From positions 1 through 21,821 of the forward strand of contig CAZMVU010000071.1 of the NCBI GenBank assembly GCA_964569295.1: 21,821 nt of DNA, in the 5' to 3' direction. Origin of the DNA: CAZMVU01 sp964569295 (GTDB taxonomy: Bacteria > Hydrogenedentota > Hydrogenedentia > Hydrogenedentales > JAGMZX01). The notes beneath the pieces are model-generated. The model made no database searches and was not told the origin of the DNA. It saw only the letters and a list, made by a program, of their open reading frames with translations. Positions 7,858 through 15,719 of the stretch are shown here, piece after piece. Position 1 is the first letter of the stretch. Every line of letters begins with the position of its first letter. The translations under genes and the position numbers were made by a program.

Positions 7858-7981
7858 AGCAAGTACGCCGTGCGCACCAACCGTGAACGTTTGTCCACTT
7901 ACGTGCCCGCATATCCGATGACCAAGCACCCAACGCTGAGCGATATCACGGGAAACGCTGCAGATTGGCGTTGCTATGTGC

Positions 7982-9067
7982 TCAATCCTGCGTCTGTCCT
8001 GCTTTATCACTCTTTCTCTGAAGCGGAGCATCGGCGATCCGCTTCACCTGGTCCACGGCCCGGTCGAAATCGGAGGGACGTTGATCCTCCAACCTTCGGC
8101 GCTCCGCGTCGTACTTATCAAATTCGTCATGGGCGTGACGCTTACCGAGTTCCGACGAGATGCTCCCCGCATTGTCCAAGATATCCCGCTCGTTGAACCG
8201 GAGAAAGGCATCGAGCTTAACTTCCCAATCGGCCATGTGCATCGCCCGGTGCTTACGCGCCTGGTCTTCCGCGTAGTCGAGGTACATGGACACGATGCGG
8301 TTCAATTCGGTGAGTTCGTCCTCGTTCAGATAGTTCTTGGCCGTGGTTACATCCGCTTTGCGAACTGGGCCTGTGGGCGCGTTCTTCCAGGTGGTCAGAC
8401 CCATGTTAGGCTGGCAGGCGTCTGCCCGTTCTAGAATCAGTTCGGCGGCGGTGCGGCCATGTACTGCAAAATGCAGCTTGTTCTGCACGGTGGCGAAGAA
8501 GGTCTGGGCGGCCTCGCTTTGCGGGTCATAGTCAATGCTCGTGGCGTAGATATCGGTTATCTTCTGGTAGAACAACCGCTCCGACGCGCGAATGTCGCGA
8601 ATGCGCTCGAGCAGTTCATCGAAATAGTCCGACCCGAGATTTCTCCCCAGCTTTATCCGTTCGTCATCGAGGGCAAAACCCTTCACGAGCAGTTCGGAGA
8701 GGCGTGAGGTGGCCCACTGACGAAATCGCATGCCGACATGTGAGCGTACACGGTAGCCCACGGCCAGGATCATGTCGAGGTTGTAGTGGTCCACGGCCCG
8801 CCGCACTTGGCGCGCGCCTTCCGTTTGAACTATTAGATATTTTCTAATAGTTGCTTCCGGCGCAAGCTCTCGTTCTTTGTAAATATTTGAAACATGGTGA
8901 TTTACAGTAGGAACTGCGATTTGATAAAGCTCGGCCATGCCCCGCTGCGTGAGCCAGACGGTCTCCCCTTCGAGACGCACCTGGATGTCTCTTGCGCCGT
9001 CCTGGTAGATAAGCACTTGCCCCGAGGGCGACTCCGGCACATTCGATTCACTACCCCGGTCGGCCAT
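7982..9067 (-). CDS. RhuM-family virulence/phage-associated protein
   Basis: 361-residue RhuM-family protein. The family is named after a Salmonella pathogenicity-island gene and is common on mobile and defence islands; its biochemical role is not established. It shows the family layout: QVRLEGETVWLTQRGMAELY (DNA-binding-like N-terminus), VNHHVSNIYKERELAPEATI, YNLDMILAVGYRVRS and RFRQWATSRLSELLVKGF, then a helical C-terminal half. The phage antirepressor-like N-terminus suggests a regulatory or DNA-contacting role. The start at 9067 puts the conserved region at about residue 20. It stands alone on the minus strand. A perfect ten-base inverted repeat lies within it at 8828-8852. Confidence 0.85.
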   Translation of the reverse strand: MADRGSESNVPESPSGQVLIYQDGARDIQVRLEGETVWLTQRGMAELYQIAVPTVNHHVSNIYKERELAPEATIRKYLIVQTEGARQVRRAVDHYNLDMILAVGYRVRSHVGMRFRQWATSRLSELLVKGFALDDERIKLGRNLGSDYFDELLERIRDIRASERLFYQKITDIYATSIDYDPQSEAAQTFFATVQNKLHFAVHGRTAAELILERADACQPNMGLTTWKNAPTGPVRKADVTTAKNYLNEDELTELNRIVSMYLDYAEDQARKHRAMHMADWEVKLDAFLRFNERDILDNAGSISSELGKRHAHDEFDKYDAERRRLEDQRPSDFDRAVDQVKRIADAPLQRKSDKAGQTQD

Positions 9068-9292
9068 ATACCCCTTCCTCCACTATGCGGCATATCTCGC
9101 ATTTCTGCGTGCGGATGTACGCCATTCTATCGCACGGGTTTCCCAAATGCGAGCAAATGCGTGCTGTTTTCGCACCCAAGGAAAGCCATTGTCATCTGTC
9201 CACGCCTTTCTTTCGCACCTTTCTTACACCGCGCTAATCTTGTGAGGGCATACTGCCGCCGGCTCAAGTGAAACATTTGGCGCACCGATAGG

Positions 9293-9298
9293 TATAGT
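9293..9298 (+). promoter_or_regulatory. Candidate -10 box before the small gene at 9362
   Basis: TATAGT stands 64 bases before the ATG at 9362 in the space between this gene and the divergent RhuM gene. No convincing -35 is visible, so the call is weak. Confidence 0.25.
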
Positions 9299-9361
9299 AG
9301 ATGTAGTTACAGCCGGGACGCGCCTCACCCCCCGGACGCTTGGGTCAGAAAGGCACAACAT

Positions 9362-9598
9362 ATGGGGCAGATCAAGGTAGACACGGCGGCGTTTGCCGCT
9401 ACGCATGATCGACCGCCCAACGAGAAGCAGCCCGCTCTGTGGACGTTTTCCATCCAGGAGAAGGATATCTGCTTCTGGGGCACGTATGCCGAAGCGCGGG
9501 AAACCGCGCGGCGCTATGCGTGCAGCCACGGCATGTGCGAAGGCACGATAACACTCATCGATTGCACCGGCGCCCCGCCGGGGCACCACGTGCAGTAA
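9362..9598 (+). CDS. Small hypothetical protein
   Basis: 78 residues, unrecognised. A ribosome site (GAAAGG) lies eight bases before the ATG and a candidate -10 lies upstream. The protein is soluble-looking with an aromatic core (ALWTFSIQEKDICFWGTYAEA), a helix with paired arginines, three cysteines besides, and a short Gly/Pro-rich tail. The ligand-like layout of two short strands and a helix hints at a small single-domain binding protein, but that is only an impression. The good ribosome site and the GC-rich third positions are the reasons for keeping it. Confidence 0.5.
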   Translation: MGQIKVDTAAFAATHDRPPNEKQPALWTFSIQEKDICFWGTYAEARETARRYACSHGMCEGTITLIDCTGAPPGHHVQ

Positions 9599-10327
9599 CC
9601 CGCCGCTCACAGCACCTCCAGCGGTCGTGGCGGCGCGGCGAACGTAAGTGAAGAGACGCCCATGTCATGAAGTTCGGCCGTGTGGGCCCCCACTGGCGCA
9701 CTCTCTTCAGATGTGAGCTTATCCACAATTTCTCATAGAGTCTTGTGTATTTATTGTACGGCAAAGGCGATCAAATGGCGTAAGGGCTTGTGCCCTTAGC
9801 TAGTTATATAGCGCACCTGCCAAGGTATCCTCAGCACCGCCAAGAGCACCTGCGCCTTCTAAAACAACCCCGGCGCATCGGAAAGAAGTTCGTACAGGTT
9901 TGTAGCGCGCACTTCCGTGCGTAGCCGGTGACGCGAATGCTTCAGGCGGATATGTCCATCTGGCATGGGCTGGCGGAACCGCTAACCACCTCCTCCGACT
10001 GCAGACTAAAGTCCGCGCTACAAACCTTTACCAACCTCTACCGTGAATTACGGCGTATTCCGCCAACGGCACAGGTAGATCACCTGGGTCGAAGGCACCC
10101 CGTAGCGCGGGTATCCCCCCCCGGCGTGAGAAAAGTCTCCGGCAGGGTTTCTGTCAGTTCCTCTGATTTCCGGCAGGGTCTTCTTGGCATAGCCAACCTC
10201 CCACCTCTGTGTCTTTATCTGGAGGTGATGCGCGTAGCACGCAGCACACCGAAAACGCGACGCGCCCCCCACGCATCTGCTACGCTTGTATCTAAAAAAG
10301 CACGCTCCAACTTCGGGATATGTAACC
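9599..10327. other. Largely non-coding gap with inverted repeats
   Basis: About 730 bases without a supportable gene. Visible are an interrupted inverted repeat TGAAGAGA/TCTCTTCA (9649-9656 and 9702-9709) with a GTGGG/CCCAC core inside it, a tight hairpin TAAGGGC-TTGT-GCCCTTA (9781-9798) without a T-run, the 132-bp inverted-repeat element described separately, and a direct repeat TCCGGCAGGGT in the stretch 10130-10190. Base composition shifts several times, as in a graveyard of small insertions. Confidence 0.5.
9896..10027. repeat. MITE-like element with 14-bp terminal inverted repeats
   Basis: AGGTTTGTAGCGCG at 9896-9909 is matched exactly by its reverse complement at 10014-10027. The homology continues imperfectly inwards (CACTT against GACTT). 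Each arm also carries its own small hairpin: CGCAC-TTC-GTGCG type on the left and GACT-AA-AGTC on the right. No ORF inside encodes a transposase. The size and structure suit a non-autonomous element or a REP-like repeat. No target duplication was found by eye. Confidence 0.55.
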
Positions 10328-11128
10328 ATGCCGGATACCGCCCCCGTTACCCGGGATAAAATCGGTCATGGCCTGCGGCAGCTCGGCCTGCGCCCCGGCG
10401 ATAACCTGCTCGTACACAGCTCACTCAAGAGTTTCGGTCGCGTGGACGGCGGCGCCGACACGGTCATCGACGGCATTCTCGATGTGCTGGGCGGCCGCGG
10501 TACCCTGCTCGCCCCCACGCTCACCGGCGGCCCCGAGTATGGCCCGGACAACCCGCCGCATATAGACCTGCGCACAGCATCCTGCTGGACCGGCGCGCTT
10601 CCGGAAACATTACGACAACGGCCCGCCGCCATTCGCAGCACCCATCCGACGCACTCGGTGGCGGCCCTCGGCGCACATGCCGACACCCTCACCCTGGACC
10701 ACCACCTCTCCCCCACGCCCTGCAGCTATACATCGCCCTACCAGCGGCTGCTGCGGGCAGGCGGCAAAATTGCATTCTTCGGCTGCGGCCTCTGCGTGTG
10801 CACCACCTTCCACGCCATCGAGTCCATCGCGTGTGTCGAGTACCATCTTCAGAAAGCGATCACCTACGCCAGTTGCATCGACCAGCACAGCAACCGCATC
10901 GAGACGCCCTGCCGCCTCCACGATTACCACAGTCCCGAGCGCGAGTTTCCGGTTATGCAGCCGATCCTCATCAAAAAAGGCGCCATGCGCGTGGGCACCA
11001 TCGGCAAGGCAACCGTGCGCATGGTCGACACCACGGCCTTGCTCGATATCACCCTTGATGCGTTGCGCTTCGACCCATGGTACCTTACCGTGAACCGCGG
11101 GCGGCGCGATATCATGCCCTGGCGTTGA
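10328..11128 (+). CDS. AAC(3)-family N-acetyltransferase
   Basis: 266-residue member of the aminoglycoside 3-N-acetyltransferase (antibiotic_NAT) family, which moves acetyl from acetyl-CoA to an amine. Family landmarks: LLVHSSLKSFGRVDGGADTV (residues 27-46), GTLLAPTLTG, RSTHPTHSVAALGAHA (103-118) and the active-site stretch FFGCGLCVCTTFHAIES with its His. ATG 10328 is preferred to 10286 because it sits just before the first helix and the earlier codons look non-coding; no strong ribosome site is visible for either. Most chromosomal members in environmental bacteria have unknown natural substrates, and resistance should not be assumed. It is separate from hisS, which has its own promoter. Confidence 0.85.
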   Translation: MPDTAPVTRDKIGHGLRQLGLRPGDNLLVHSSLKSFGRVDGGADTVIDGILDVLGGRGTLLAPTLTGGPEYGPDNPPHIDLRTASCWTGALPETLRQRPAAIRSTHPTHSVAALGAHADTLTLDHHLSPTPCSYTSPYQRLLRAGGKIAFFGCGLCVCTTFHAIESIACVEYHLQKAITYASCIDQHSNRIETPCRLHDYHSPEREFPVMQPILIKKGAMRVGTIGKATVRMVDTTALLDITLDALRFDPWYLTVNRGRRDIMPWR

Positions 11129-11139
11129 GGGTCCCCGTT

Positions 11140-11168
11140 TTGAAAGGCGCCGTACGGCTTTGTTAGAC
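11140..11168 (+). promoter_or_regulatory. Promoter of hisS
   Basis: TTGAAA (11140-11145) and TTAGAC (11163-11168) are separated by 17 bases. A G+C hairpin with arms ACACCC/GGGTGT follows in the leader at about 11183-11205. No His-rich leader peptide or T-box is apparent. Confidence 0.5.
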
Positions 11169-11247
11169 TCCGCGCCTGCCCATACACACCCGCACCCGGG
11201 GTGTGCATAACACGTATTTCCTTAGCGATGAAGGACCAACAACCACC

Positions 11248-12702
11248 ATGGCCGCAAAGAAGAACCTCGTTGAACCACGCACGCTCAAAGGCTTTCAGGA
11301 TCTCCTGCCGGCGGACGCCCTGCCGCGCAAGCAGCTCCTCGCCATGGTCGAGGACATCTTCCAACGGTATGGCTTCGCCCCCCTCGATACACCCGCAATG
11401 GAGTCTCTCGAGGTGCTGCTGGGCAGCGGTGGCGAAAACACGGACAAGGAACTCTTTCGCCTCGAAAGCCCCGAAGGCGATCTTATCGGGCTGCGCTTCG
11501 ACCTCACGGTACCCTTCGCCCGGCTCATGGCACAATACCCCGATCAGCTCAAGGCCCCCTTCCGCCGCTACGCCATCGGGCCCGTGTGGCGCGCGGACAA
11601 GCCCGGTCCCGGCAGATTCCGCGAGTTCACCCAATGCGATATCGACGTGGCCGGCGCCCCGACCGTCGCCGCCGATGCCGAAGTCATCGCCGTGATGGTG
11701 GCCATCGCCCGGGCCGCCGGCGCATCCAGTGCCAAGGTGCTCATCAACAACCGCAAACTCATCGACGCACTCCTCGAGCATTGCGGCATTACCGAAGTCG
11801 ACCGGCAAAAACACGTGCTGCGCGTCATCGACAAGCTGGCCAAGGTGGGCGAAGCCAACGTGCGCAAGGAACTCGGCGAGGGCCGCGTCGATGACTCGGG
11901 CGACCCCATACGCGGCGTCGGCCTTGCAGAAGATGTTATCGGCCAGGTGCTCGCTTTTGTGGCACTCAAGGCAGACAACCGCCGTGGCGTCATCGAGGCG
12001 CTCACCCACGCGCTGCCGGCATCAAAAACCGCCACCAGCGCGCTGGATGAAATGCGCGAACTCGCCGACAGCCTCGACGCACTCGGTGTGGCCGAAACAA
12101 ACGCCGTGTTCGCCCCAAGCCTCGCACGCGGCCTCGACTACTACACCGGCCCCGTCTTCGAAATGGTGCTGCCCGAAGCCCCCGCGTTCGGCTCCGTCAT
12201 GGGCGGCGGCCGCTACGACGGGCTCGTGTCCCGATTCAAAAACCAACCCATCCCCTGCACCGGCATGTCCGTCGGCGTAGACCGGTTCGTAGCCGCTCTT
12301 ATGCACCTTGGCGCACTCCAACCCGCCAGCACGCCCGTTCAAGTACTCGTCGTCACCATGGGCGCCGTGCCCAAAGCCGAGACACTCAAACTCGCCGCCG
12401 AACTGCGCGCCGGCGGCCTGCGCACAGAAGCCTTCTTGGCCTCGAAAAAGAAGATGCAGATGAGCAATCAACTCAGCCACGCCGACCACTACGGCATTCC
12501 CGTGGCCGTGATCATCGGCGAAGACGAACTCGCACAAGGCGTCATCGCCATCAAAGACCTCGTGGCCGGCAAAGAAGAACGCGCCAACATCGACGACCGC
12601 GACGCCTACCGCGAAGCCGGCAAGACCGGACAGATAACTGTCGAACGCAGCGAACTCGTGAAAACCGTGCGTGAAATGCTGCGCGAAAATACCGGCACCT
12701 GA
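11248..12702 (+). CDS. hisS: Histidine--tRNA ligase
   Basis: Class II aminoacyl-tRNA synthetase that charges tRNA-His, 484 residues. It begins EPRTLKGFQDLLP, the family's opening. Motif 2 is RYAIGPVWRADKPGPGRFREFTQCDID, shown in two parts: RYAIGPVWRADKPGPGRF and REFTQCDID. The His-specific RGLDYYTGPVFE and motif 3 region MGGGRYDGL follow, and the C-terminus has the anticodon-binding fold (VQVLVVTMG and later IIGEDELAQGVIAIKDL). ATG 11248 is chosen because GAAGGA lies thirteen bases before it and homologues begin here; ATG 11203 would add fifteen codons. The length is slightly above the common 420-residue bacterial form. The last 97 bases overlap the antisense tail of the integrase ORF. Confidence 0.95.
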   Translation: MAAKKNLVEPRTLKGFQDLLPADALPRKQLLAMVEDIFQRYGFAPLDTPAMESLEVLLGSGGENTDKELFRLESPEGDLIGLRFDLTVPFARLMAQYPDQLKAPFRRYAIGPVWRADKPGPGRFREFTQCDIDVAGAPTVAADAEVIAVMVAIARAAGASSAKVLINNRKLIDALLEHCGITEVDRQKHVLRVIDKLAKVGEANVRKELGEGRVDDSGDPIRGVGLAEDVIGQVLAFVALKADNRRGVIEALTHALPASKTATSALDEMRELADSLDALGVAETNAVFAPSLARGLDYYTGPVFEMVLPEAPAFGSVMGGGRYDGLVSRFKNQPIPCTGMSVGVDRFVAALMHLGALQPASTPVQVLVVTMGAVPKAETLKLAAELRAGGLRTEAFLASKKKMQMSNQLSHADHYGIPVAVIIGEDELAQGVIAIKDLVAGKEERANIDDRDAYREAGKTGQITVERSELVKTVREMLRENTGT

Positions 12703-14342
12703 ACAAACCAGAGCATGCCACCGCTACCTTTGCCCCATCGTAAAAAACGCGCTACACTAACCACACGCGCCCGTAGCTCAGCCGGATAGAGCATCGGCCT
12801 TCTAAGCCGAGGGTCCTGGGTTCGAGTCCCAGCGGGCGCGCCATCGTTTTCGTCTTCCAATCGCCCTTGTTCATGCGGATATCCGCACAAATAAAGGGAA
12901 TTATGAATCTCTGTCCGTGGGGGTGTGTCCGATACCCGCTGTGCTACTTGCGGGCCAGGAAATGCCACGTTTTGCCCTTTCGGGGCAGAATTTGGTGCCC
13001 ATATTGGTGCCCCATTTTCCGGGGACATTTCGCCGCCTTCGGCCCGGGCTTGCGTTTCCACTTCAAGGGGCGCGTTCAACGTGGGCAACGATGCCAGCGC
13101 ACCCGCTGTATCGAGCAGGTTCACATCCGTGTAAACCGCAGCCGTCAAGCGCGGGTCCGTGTGGCGCATCAAGTGCATGGCGGTAGTCAACGGCGTACCC
13201 GCCGCATTCAACATGCTGGCGAAGGTCATGCGCAAGGAATGAACATCGAGCACGCGCCCTTGTCCATCGGCCTTGTGAACCTTGCCGCTCTTGTCCCGGG
13301 TCGCCAGTCCCGCCGCCACAAGGTCACGGTCGAATACCCGCACGCTCGTGGGGCAGTTCGGAAACAAGGGCGCATCCGGGGGGATAGCCGCAGCCGTGGG
13401 GTCCCCGGCCCGTACAGCCGCCTCACGTTGCCGCCGCGCCCGTTCATCGAGGTAAGACGCCAGCCGCGCCGCCAAATCGTCTCTCAGGGGCAGCCGCGCC
13501 CCCCTACGGCTTTTCTCGTGCTTCGCGGGGAGTTCGGCATAGGGCCGGGGGCCGTCGAGCACCACATTGCCCACCGTGAGCATACGCGCCTCATTGAACC
13601 GCGCCCCCGTGAACGCCATGAAACGCCAGGTAAGCGCCCGTTCGATGCCCAACAACCGCGCCCGCTCTTGCACCGCCGGGCGCACGTCCGCTTTCATCGC
13701 GCCCTTGTTCGGGCCAACGCGCACGGTCAGCACTTCTTGCAGGGGGCGCGCTTCCGCCGCAGCGAACAACCGCTCAAGATCATCTGGCGATAATGCCCGC
13801 CGCACATGCCGCTTGTCCGCCGCTTCGGGTGCAGCCTTGATACCATCGAAGGGGTTCGAGAGCAGCCGCCCCGTTTCCACACCCCACCGGGCAAAGGCGC
13901 CAAGCGCCGTGCGGAAAACATTGCGCCGCCGCGCCCCGAGTCCTTCTTGTGCCCGATCGTGTAGCCAACGCTCGAAACGGGTCCGGTCGAGGTCCGCCAG
14001 CACACGGAACCGGCATTCATTAAGCACGCGCCCGATTTCCGCCCGCCGCGCCTTCACATGCCGCGCCGTTACCCCGCGCCGTTCCAGCGCCGCCAGGTAT
14101 GATTCAAGGTGTTCCGTCAGGCATACGCCCGCATGCCCCGCCGCTTCCGATTCCTGGGGCGACAGCAGCCCGCACCGTTGCCGTTCCGCGTGTCGCTCGA
14201 ATTCTGATAGCTTGGACTGCGCAGCGGCCCGCCCACGGCATCCCGTGGTACGGGTCGTTACGAAGCCCTGGGCATCCCTGAATTTTGCGATGTAGAAGCC
14301 ATAGGGCTTGCCGCCCCGTTTTTTCCGATAGACTGTGCCCAT
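12606..14342 (-). CDS. Tyrosine recombinase (integrase) reading through the tRNA
   Basis: 578-residue ORF; the enzyme proper is about residues 1-500. An N-terminal arm-binding part (MGTVYRKKRGGKPYGFYIAK) and a SAM-like core-binding domain (about 75-170) precede the catalytic domain. There the tetrad reads TGAR (R248), HSLR (H368, R371), H394 and Y404 (AAVYTDV). It would integrate and excise the island at tRNA-Arg. From residue 501 the frame is the antisense of the tRNA gene (GTRTQDPRLRRPMLYPAEL) and then of the hisS end, so the last 78 residues are chromosomal and would differ in the excised circle. ATG 14342 lies four bases after hicB; the gene is the last of a leftward operon. Confidence 0.9.
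   Translation of the reverse strand: MGTVYRKKRGGKPYGFYIAKFRDAQGFVTTRTTGCRGRAAAQSKLSEFERHAERQRCGLLSPQESEAAGHAGVCLTEHLESYLAALERRGVTARHVKARRAEIGRVLNECRFRVLADLDRTRFERWLHDRAQEGLGARRRNVFRTALGAFARWGVETGRLLSNPFDGIKAAPEAADKRHVRRALSPDDLERLFAAAEARPLQEVLTVRVGPNKGAMKADVRPAVQERARLLGIERALTWRFMAFTGARFNEARMLTVGNVVLDGPRPYAELPAKHEKSRRGARLPLRDDLAARLASYLDERARRQREAAVRAGDPTAAAIPPDAPLFPNCPTSVRVFDRDLVAAGLATRDKSGKVHKADGQGRVLDVHSLRMTFASMLNAAGTPLTTAMHLMRHTDPRLTAAVYTDVNLLDTAGALASLPTLNAPLEVETQARAEGGEMSPENGAPIWAPNSAPKGQNVAFPGPQVAQRVSDTPPRTEIHNSLYLCGYPHEQGRLEDENDGAPAGTRTQDPRLRRPMLYPAELRARVVSVARFLRWGKGSGGMLWFVQVPVFSRSISRTVFTSSLRSTVICPVLPASR
12730..12758 (+). promoter_or_regulatory. Promoter of tRNA-Arg
   Basis: TTGCCC (12730-12735), a 17-base spacer and TACACT (12753-12758) end eight bases before the mature 5' end of the tRNA. 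Confidence 0.55.
12767..12843 (+). tRNA. tRNA-Arg (anticodon TCT), attachment site of the island
   Basis: Full cloverleaf: acceptor GCGCCCG (12767-12773) with CGGGCGC (12833-12839), discriminator G and encoded CCA (12841-12843). The D-arm is GCTC...GAGC, the anticodon stem TCGGC/GCCGA with loop CTTCTAA, and the T-arm CTGGG-TTCGAGT-CCCAG. Loop bases 34-36 are TCT, reading AGA and possibly AGG. The integrase gene abuts its 3' end in the opposite orientation, so its 3' half is very probably the attachment site, and integration leaves the tRNA intact. Confidence 0.97.
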
Positions 14343-14346
14343 GCTG

Positions 14347-14670
14347 CTACCCTTCCTTTACCACGTCGAGCACTTCCACGATGTATTGGTTCATGCTCTT
14401 GCCCTGCGCTTCCGCCGCAATCATGATTTCCCGGTGTAGTTCCGGTTGCATGCGCAGCATGAACCGCCCGTGGCATGGCTTGTTCGGTTGCCGGCCCTCT
14501 TCTTCGCACCATTGCAGGTAGTCATCGACCGCTTCCCGGAAGGCCTTCTTCAAGGCCGACACGCTTTTGCCCTCGAAGGTAATCACGTCTTCGATGCCGA
14601 CAATGCGCCCGTGGAACGCCTCGATGCTCTCATCGTATTGGATGTATGCGCCGTAGCCCTTGTATTTCAT
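14347..14670 (-). CDS. hicB: HicB-family antitoxin
   Basis: 107 residues. The N-terminal half is the partly degenerate RNase-H-like fold of HicB (YGAYIQYDESIEAFHGRIVG, then EGKSVSALKKAFREAVDDYL). The C-terminal half is a ribbon-helix-helix DNA-binding domain (GRFMLRMQPELHREIMIAAE, then KSMNQYIVEVL). It would sequester HicA and repress the operon promoter. Its ATG overlaps the hicA stop (ATGA), and its own stop is four bases before the integrase ATG. This ties integrase expression to the toxin-antitoxin transcript. The pair probably stabilises the island. Confidence 0.87.
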   Translation of the reverse strand: MKYKGYGAYIQYDESIEAFHGRIVGIEDVITFEGKSVSALKKAFREAVDDYLQWCEEEGRQPNKPCHGRFMLRMQPELHREIMIAAEAQGKSMNQYIVEVLDVVKEG

Positions 14671-14921
14671 GGTGTCACTCCTGCTCGCTTCAGAAACAAC
14701 CGTACCGATTCCACCGCCGCCTTACCAGCGATGCGCCCGGGGTGCGGACGGTGGAAGCCCGCATACTTCCCGTGCAGCTTCACACGGACGCGGGAACCTG
14801 CGCCTTCAGATATCTCCGCGCCAAGGACCGCGAAGAGCGATTCTACATCGCCCCAGCGCACATCCGCCCGGGTCGGCCGCTCGAACACAGCGGCCAGCGT
14901 CTTACGTTGCTTCGCGTTCAT
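14667..14921 (-). CDS. hicA: HicA-family toxin
   Basis: 84 residues of the HicA mRNA-interferase family, which has a double-stranded-RNA-binding-like fold. Landmarks are the first helix (NAKQRKTLAAVFERP), DVESLFAVLGAEI, GSRVRVKLHGKYAGFHRPHP and a last helix AVESVRLFLKRAGV. In compact HicA proteins the catalytic His lies in a GSH motif; here that place reads GSR, as in a longer subfamily with a HRPHP segment. Activity is therefore likely but not proved by the motif. The order hicA-hicB with a 4-base overlap is canonical. It follows the helicase-loader gene by 57 bases. Confidence 0.82.
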   Translation of the reverse strand: MNAKQRKTLAAVFERPTRADVRWGDVESLFAVLGAEISEGAGSRVRVKLHGKYAGFHRPHPGRIAGKAAVESVRLFLKRAGVTP

Positions 14922-14978
14922 GGTCTTATGCTATCACTTTATGACACTTCCCGCAAGGGGGTGTTGGTTGAATTTCCG

Positions 14979-15719
14979 CTACTCGCTGAAAGCCCCGTCG
15001 CGCCGCGATGGACCATCGAGTTTGACCGTGGTCAGGGGCTTCAACCTATCGACAGCCGCTGTCCAGTTTTCGAGTAAGTCACCGGCGCACCGTTGAATGA
15101 GTACACGCGCCGGAACGTTGCTTGTGACTATGCTGCGCCGCCGCCCTTCACAACGGTCATCGCACAGCCGCCATAAGCTCGCAAGTCCGCTGTCATTCCA
15201 GCGGGCTTTGTCGAGGTCATCGACCAAGAGCAGGTCTACCCGCGCCAGCCGGGAAAGTGCAAGTTCCCCGCTCTCCCAATCGCGGGAAACGCGCAAGAAT
15301 CTGGGCGCGCTCACTTCGGCAATCAAACGGGCGTTTTCGCCGTAGTGTTCGCCCAACAGCGTCCGCCCCAAGAAGCTCTTGCCCGTGCCCGGGGGACCAT
15401 GAAGCCACAATCCGCGCCCGCCGCCGGTAAGCCATTCACGGGCCGCCTGTATCGCATTGCGGTTGTCGCTGTCGACGGTCAAGCTATCCAGCCGCATGTG
15501 CCGCGTGCTTTCGCGCAGCAGCCCGGCATCCTGCAAGAGCGCCAGCCGCCCGCGCCGTTGGCTTGCCAGGTCTCTGGCCTCTTGTGCCCGCCGCTCCGCT
15601 TGGCGGGCAACCCAAGCGGCATCGCCGCAGGCTTGGCAACGGTAAACTTCCTGGAGGCAAGCCGGGCAGTCTCCGGGCGCGCCGCAGTCAAGGCAATGGG
15701 CCGTTACGGTCTCAGTCAT
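14979..15719 (-). CDS. DnaC/IstB-like AAA+ helicase loader with zinc ribbon
   Basis: 246 residues from ATG 15719, chosen because it lies in an 8-base overlap (ATGACTGA) with the replication-initiator stop. An N-terminal cysteine cluster (C9, C12, C18, C21 and a second pair C28, C31) suggests a zinc ribbon. A helical linker follows, and then the AAA+ core: Walker A GPPGTGKS (108-115), Walker B LLLVDDLD (163-170) and sensor-1 IVTSN (197-201). With the adjacent initiator gene it would load the host replicative helicase at the island origin, as phage loaders of the DnaC/P type do. No transposase is near, so IstB of an IS21 element is unlikely. Confidence 0.85.
   Translation of the reverse strand: MTETVTAHCLDCGAPGDCPACLQEVYRCQACGDAAWVARQAERRAQEARDLASQRRGRLALLQDAGLLRESTRHMRLDSLTVDSDNRNAIQAAREWLTGGGRGLWLHGPPGTGKSFLGRTLLGEHYGENARLIAEVSAPRFLRVSRDWESGELALSRLARVDLLLVDDLDKARWNDSGLASLWRLCDDRCEGRRRSIVTSNVPARVLIQRCAGDLLENWTAAVDRLKPLTTVKLDGPSRRDGAFSE

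Noticed and set aside
10048..10329. 93-codon minus-strand ORF in the gap before the acetyltransferase gene
   Set aside because: No ribosome site and no recognised family; it contains a repeated 11-mer and lies in a region of mixed repeats. A gene relic cannot be excluded.
10924..12009. Minus-strand ORF opposite the acetyltransferase end and hisS
   Set aside because: It spans two real genes and the hisS promoter; antisense shadow.
12764..12842. Peptide GTRTQDPRLRRPMLYPAEL as a protein domain
   Set aside because: It is the antisense translation of the tRNA-Arg gene, a frequent annotation artefact.
12867..13793. Plus-strand ORF opposite the integrase
   Set aside because: The integrase shows catalytic residues in the other strand; this one shows no motif.
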